From CAUTNH01 sp963540225 (lineage in GTDB: Bacteria > Bacillota_I > Bacilli_A > Acholeplasmatales > Acholeplasmataceae): a DNA stretch of 5,622 bases. The number at the start of each line of letters is the position of its first letter. Position 1 is the stretch's first letter. The position numbers and the translations under genes were made by a program. The notes below the pieces were generated by a model. The model saw only the letters and a program-made list of their open reading frames with translations, was not told the DNA's origin and did no database searches. The stretch spans positions 1 through 5,622 of the forward strand of contig CAUTNH010000040.1 of assembly GCA_963540225.1 (NCBI GenBank). The letters run 5' to 3'. Shown here piece by piece: positions 5,568 to 5,622 of the stretch.

Positions 5568-5585
5568 AAAGGGGCTGTAAAGAAA
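5568..5585 (+). repeat. Copy 2 of the 18-nt terminator-associated repeat
   Basis: AAAGGGGCTGTAAAGAAA, identical to the minus strand of 33-50. Here it forms the left arm of the thioredoxin terminator. It matches the distant copy better than it matches its own right arm, which reads TTTCCTACAGCC and therefore pairs with an internal loop. Confidence 0.8.
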
Positions 5586-5618
5586 CAAAATAAAAATTGT
5601 TTCCTACAGCCTTTTTTT
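5568..5618 (+). terminator. Intrinsic terminator after the thioredoxin gene
   Basis: GGCTGTA (5573-5579) pairs with TACAGCC (5605-5611). After a small 2x1 internal loop, GAAACAA (5582-5588) pairs with TTGTTTC (5597-5603) around an 8-nt A-rich loop. Seven T follow (5612-5618). The foot can extend through G-U and A-U pairs into the T run. It begins 11 nt after the thioredoxin stop codon. In the opposite direction the T run is poor (CCTTTAAATTT), so it acts mainly on the plus strand. Confidence 0.92.
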
Positions 5619-5622
5619 CTTG

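Noticed and set aside
1..5622. Composite transposon or integron cassette bounded by the 18-nt inverted sequences
   Set aside because: No transposase or integrase is present, the enclosed genes are housekeeping genes, and both repeats sit in terminators. A dispersed terminator element explains them better.
1..5622. CRISPR array, tRNA, rRNA or riboswitch
   Set aside because: No spaced direct repeats, cloverleaf or CCA-ended structures were seen. Every intergenic gap is under 80 nt and is accounted for by promoters, ribosome binding sites or terminators.

Overview
This is a strongly AT-rich window with six protein-coding genes, no RNA genes, no CRISPR array and no insertion sequence. The gene set and style point to a low-GC Gram-positive lineage: Bacilli or Erysipelotrichia-like bacteria, or a standard-code member of the Mycoplasmatota such as an Acholeplasma- or RF39-type organism. 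The supporting genes are an RNase HIII, a MutS2 with a C-terminal Smr domain, a bS21 of Bacillus type, a SecG and a lipoprotein with a lipobox. Most genes have strong AGGAG-type ribosome binding sites. All five tryptophan codons are TGG and no gene contains an in-frame TGA, so the UGA=Trp code of Mycoplasma/Spiroplasma is not supported. This placement is an inference from gene content; no database comparison was possible.

Layout. Positions 1-54 hold what looks like the right half of a terminator or repeat cut by the window edge. Leftward (minus strand) genes run from about 2807 back to 53: rnhC (RNase HIII), secG with its own good sigma-A-type promoter, rpsU 34 nt behind secG, a clear intrinsic terminator (1396-1422), then a secreted trypsin-like serine protease lipoprotein. 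Rightward genes run from 2854: mutS2, then a CGPC thioredoxin, closed by a strong intrinsic terminator at 5568-5618. The divergence point between rnhC and mutS2 is only 46 nt and appears to carry overlapping -10 elements.

How the genes relate. rnhC and mutS2 are neighbours in many Firmicutes, where zapA, cvpA and polX usually lie between them; those are missing here and the pair has become divergent. RNase HIII removes RNA from RNA-DNA hybrids. MutS2-Smr acts on recombination intermediates and/or collided ribosomes. SecG (translocon) and bS21 (30S subunit) form a small secretion/translation unit. The lipoprotein protease would itself be exported through Sec. The thioredoxin is a general cytoplasmic disulfide reductant.

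No complete new defence or mobile system is visible. The most interesting points are small-scale. An 18-nt sequence is shared by the two terminators at opposite ends of the window. The left edge appears to fall inside a long palindrome. The rnhC message looks leaderless and shares its promoter core with mutS2. A 9-codon out-of-frame mini-ORF overlaps the rpsU start. A divergent repeat-like domain lies between the lipobox and the protease domain.
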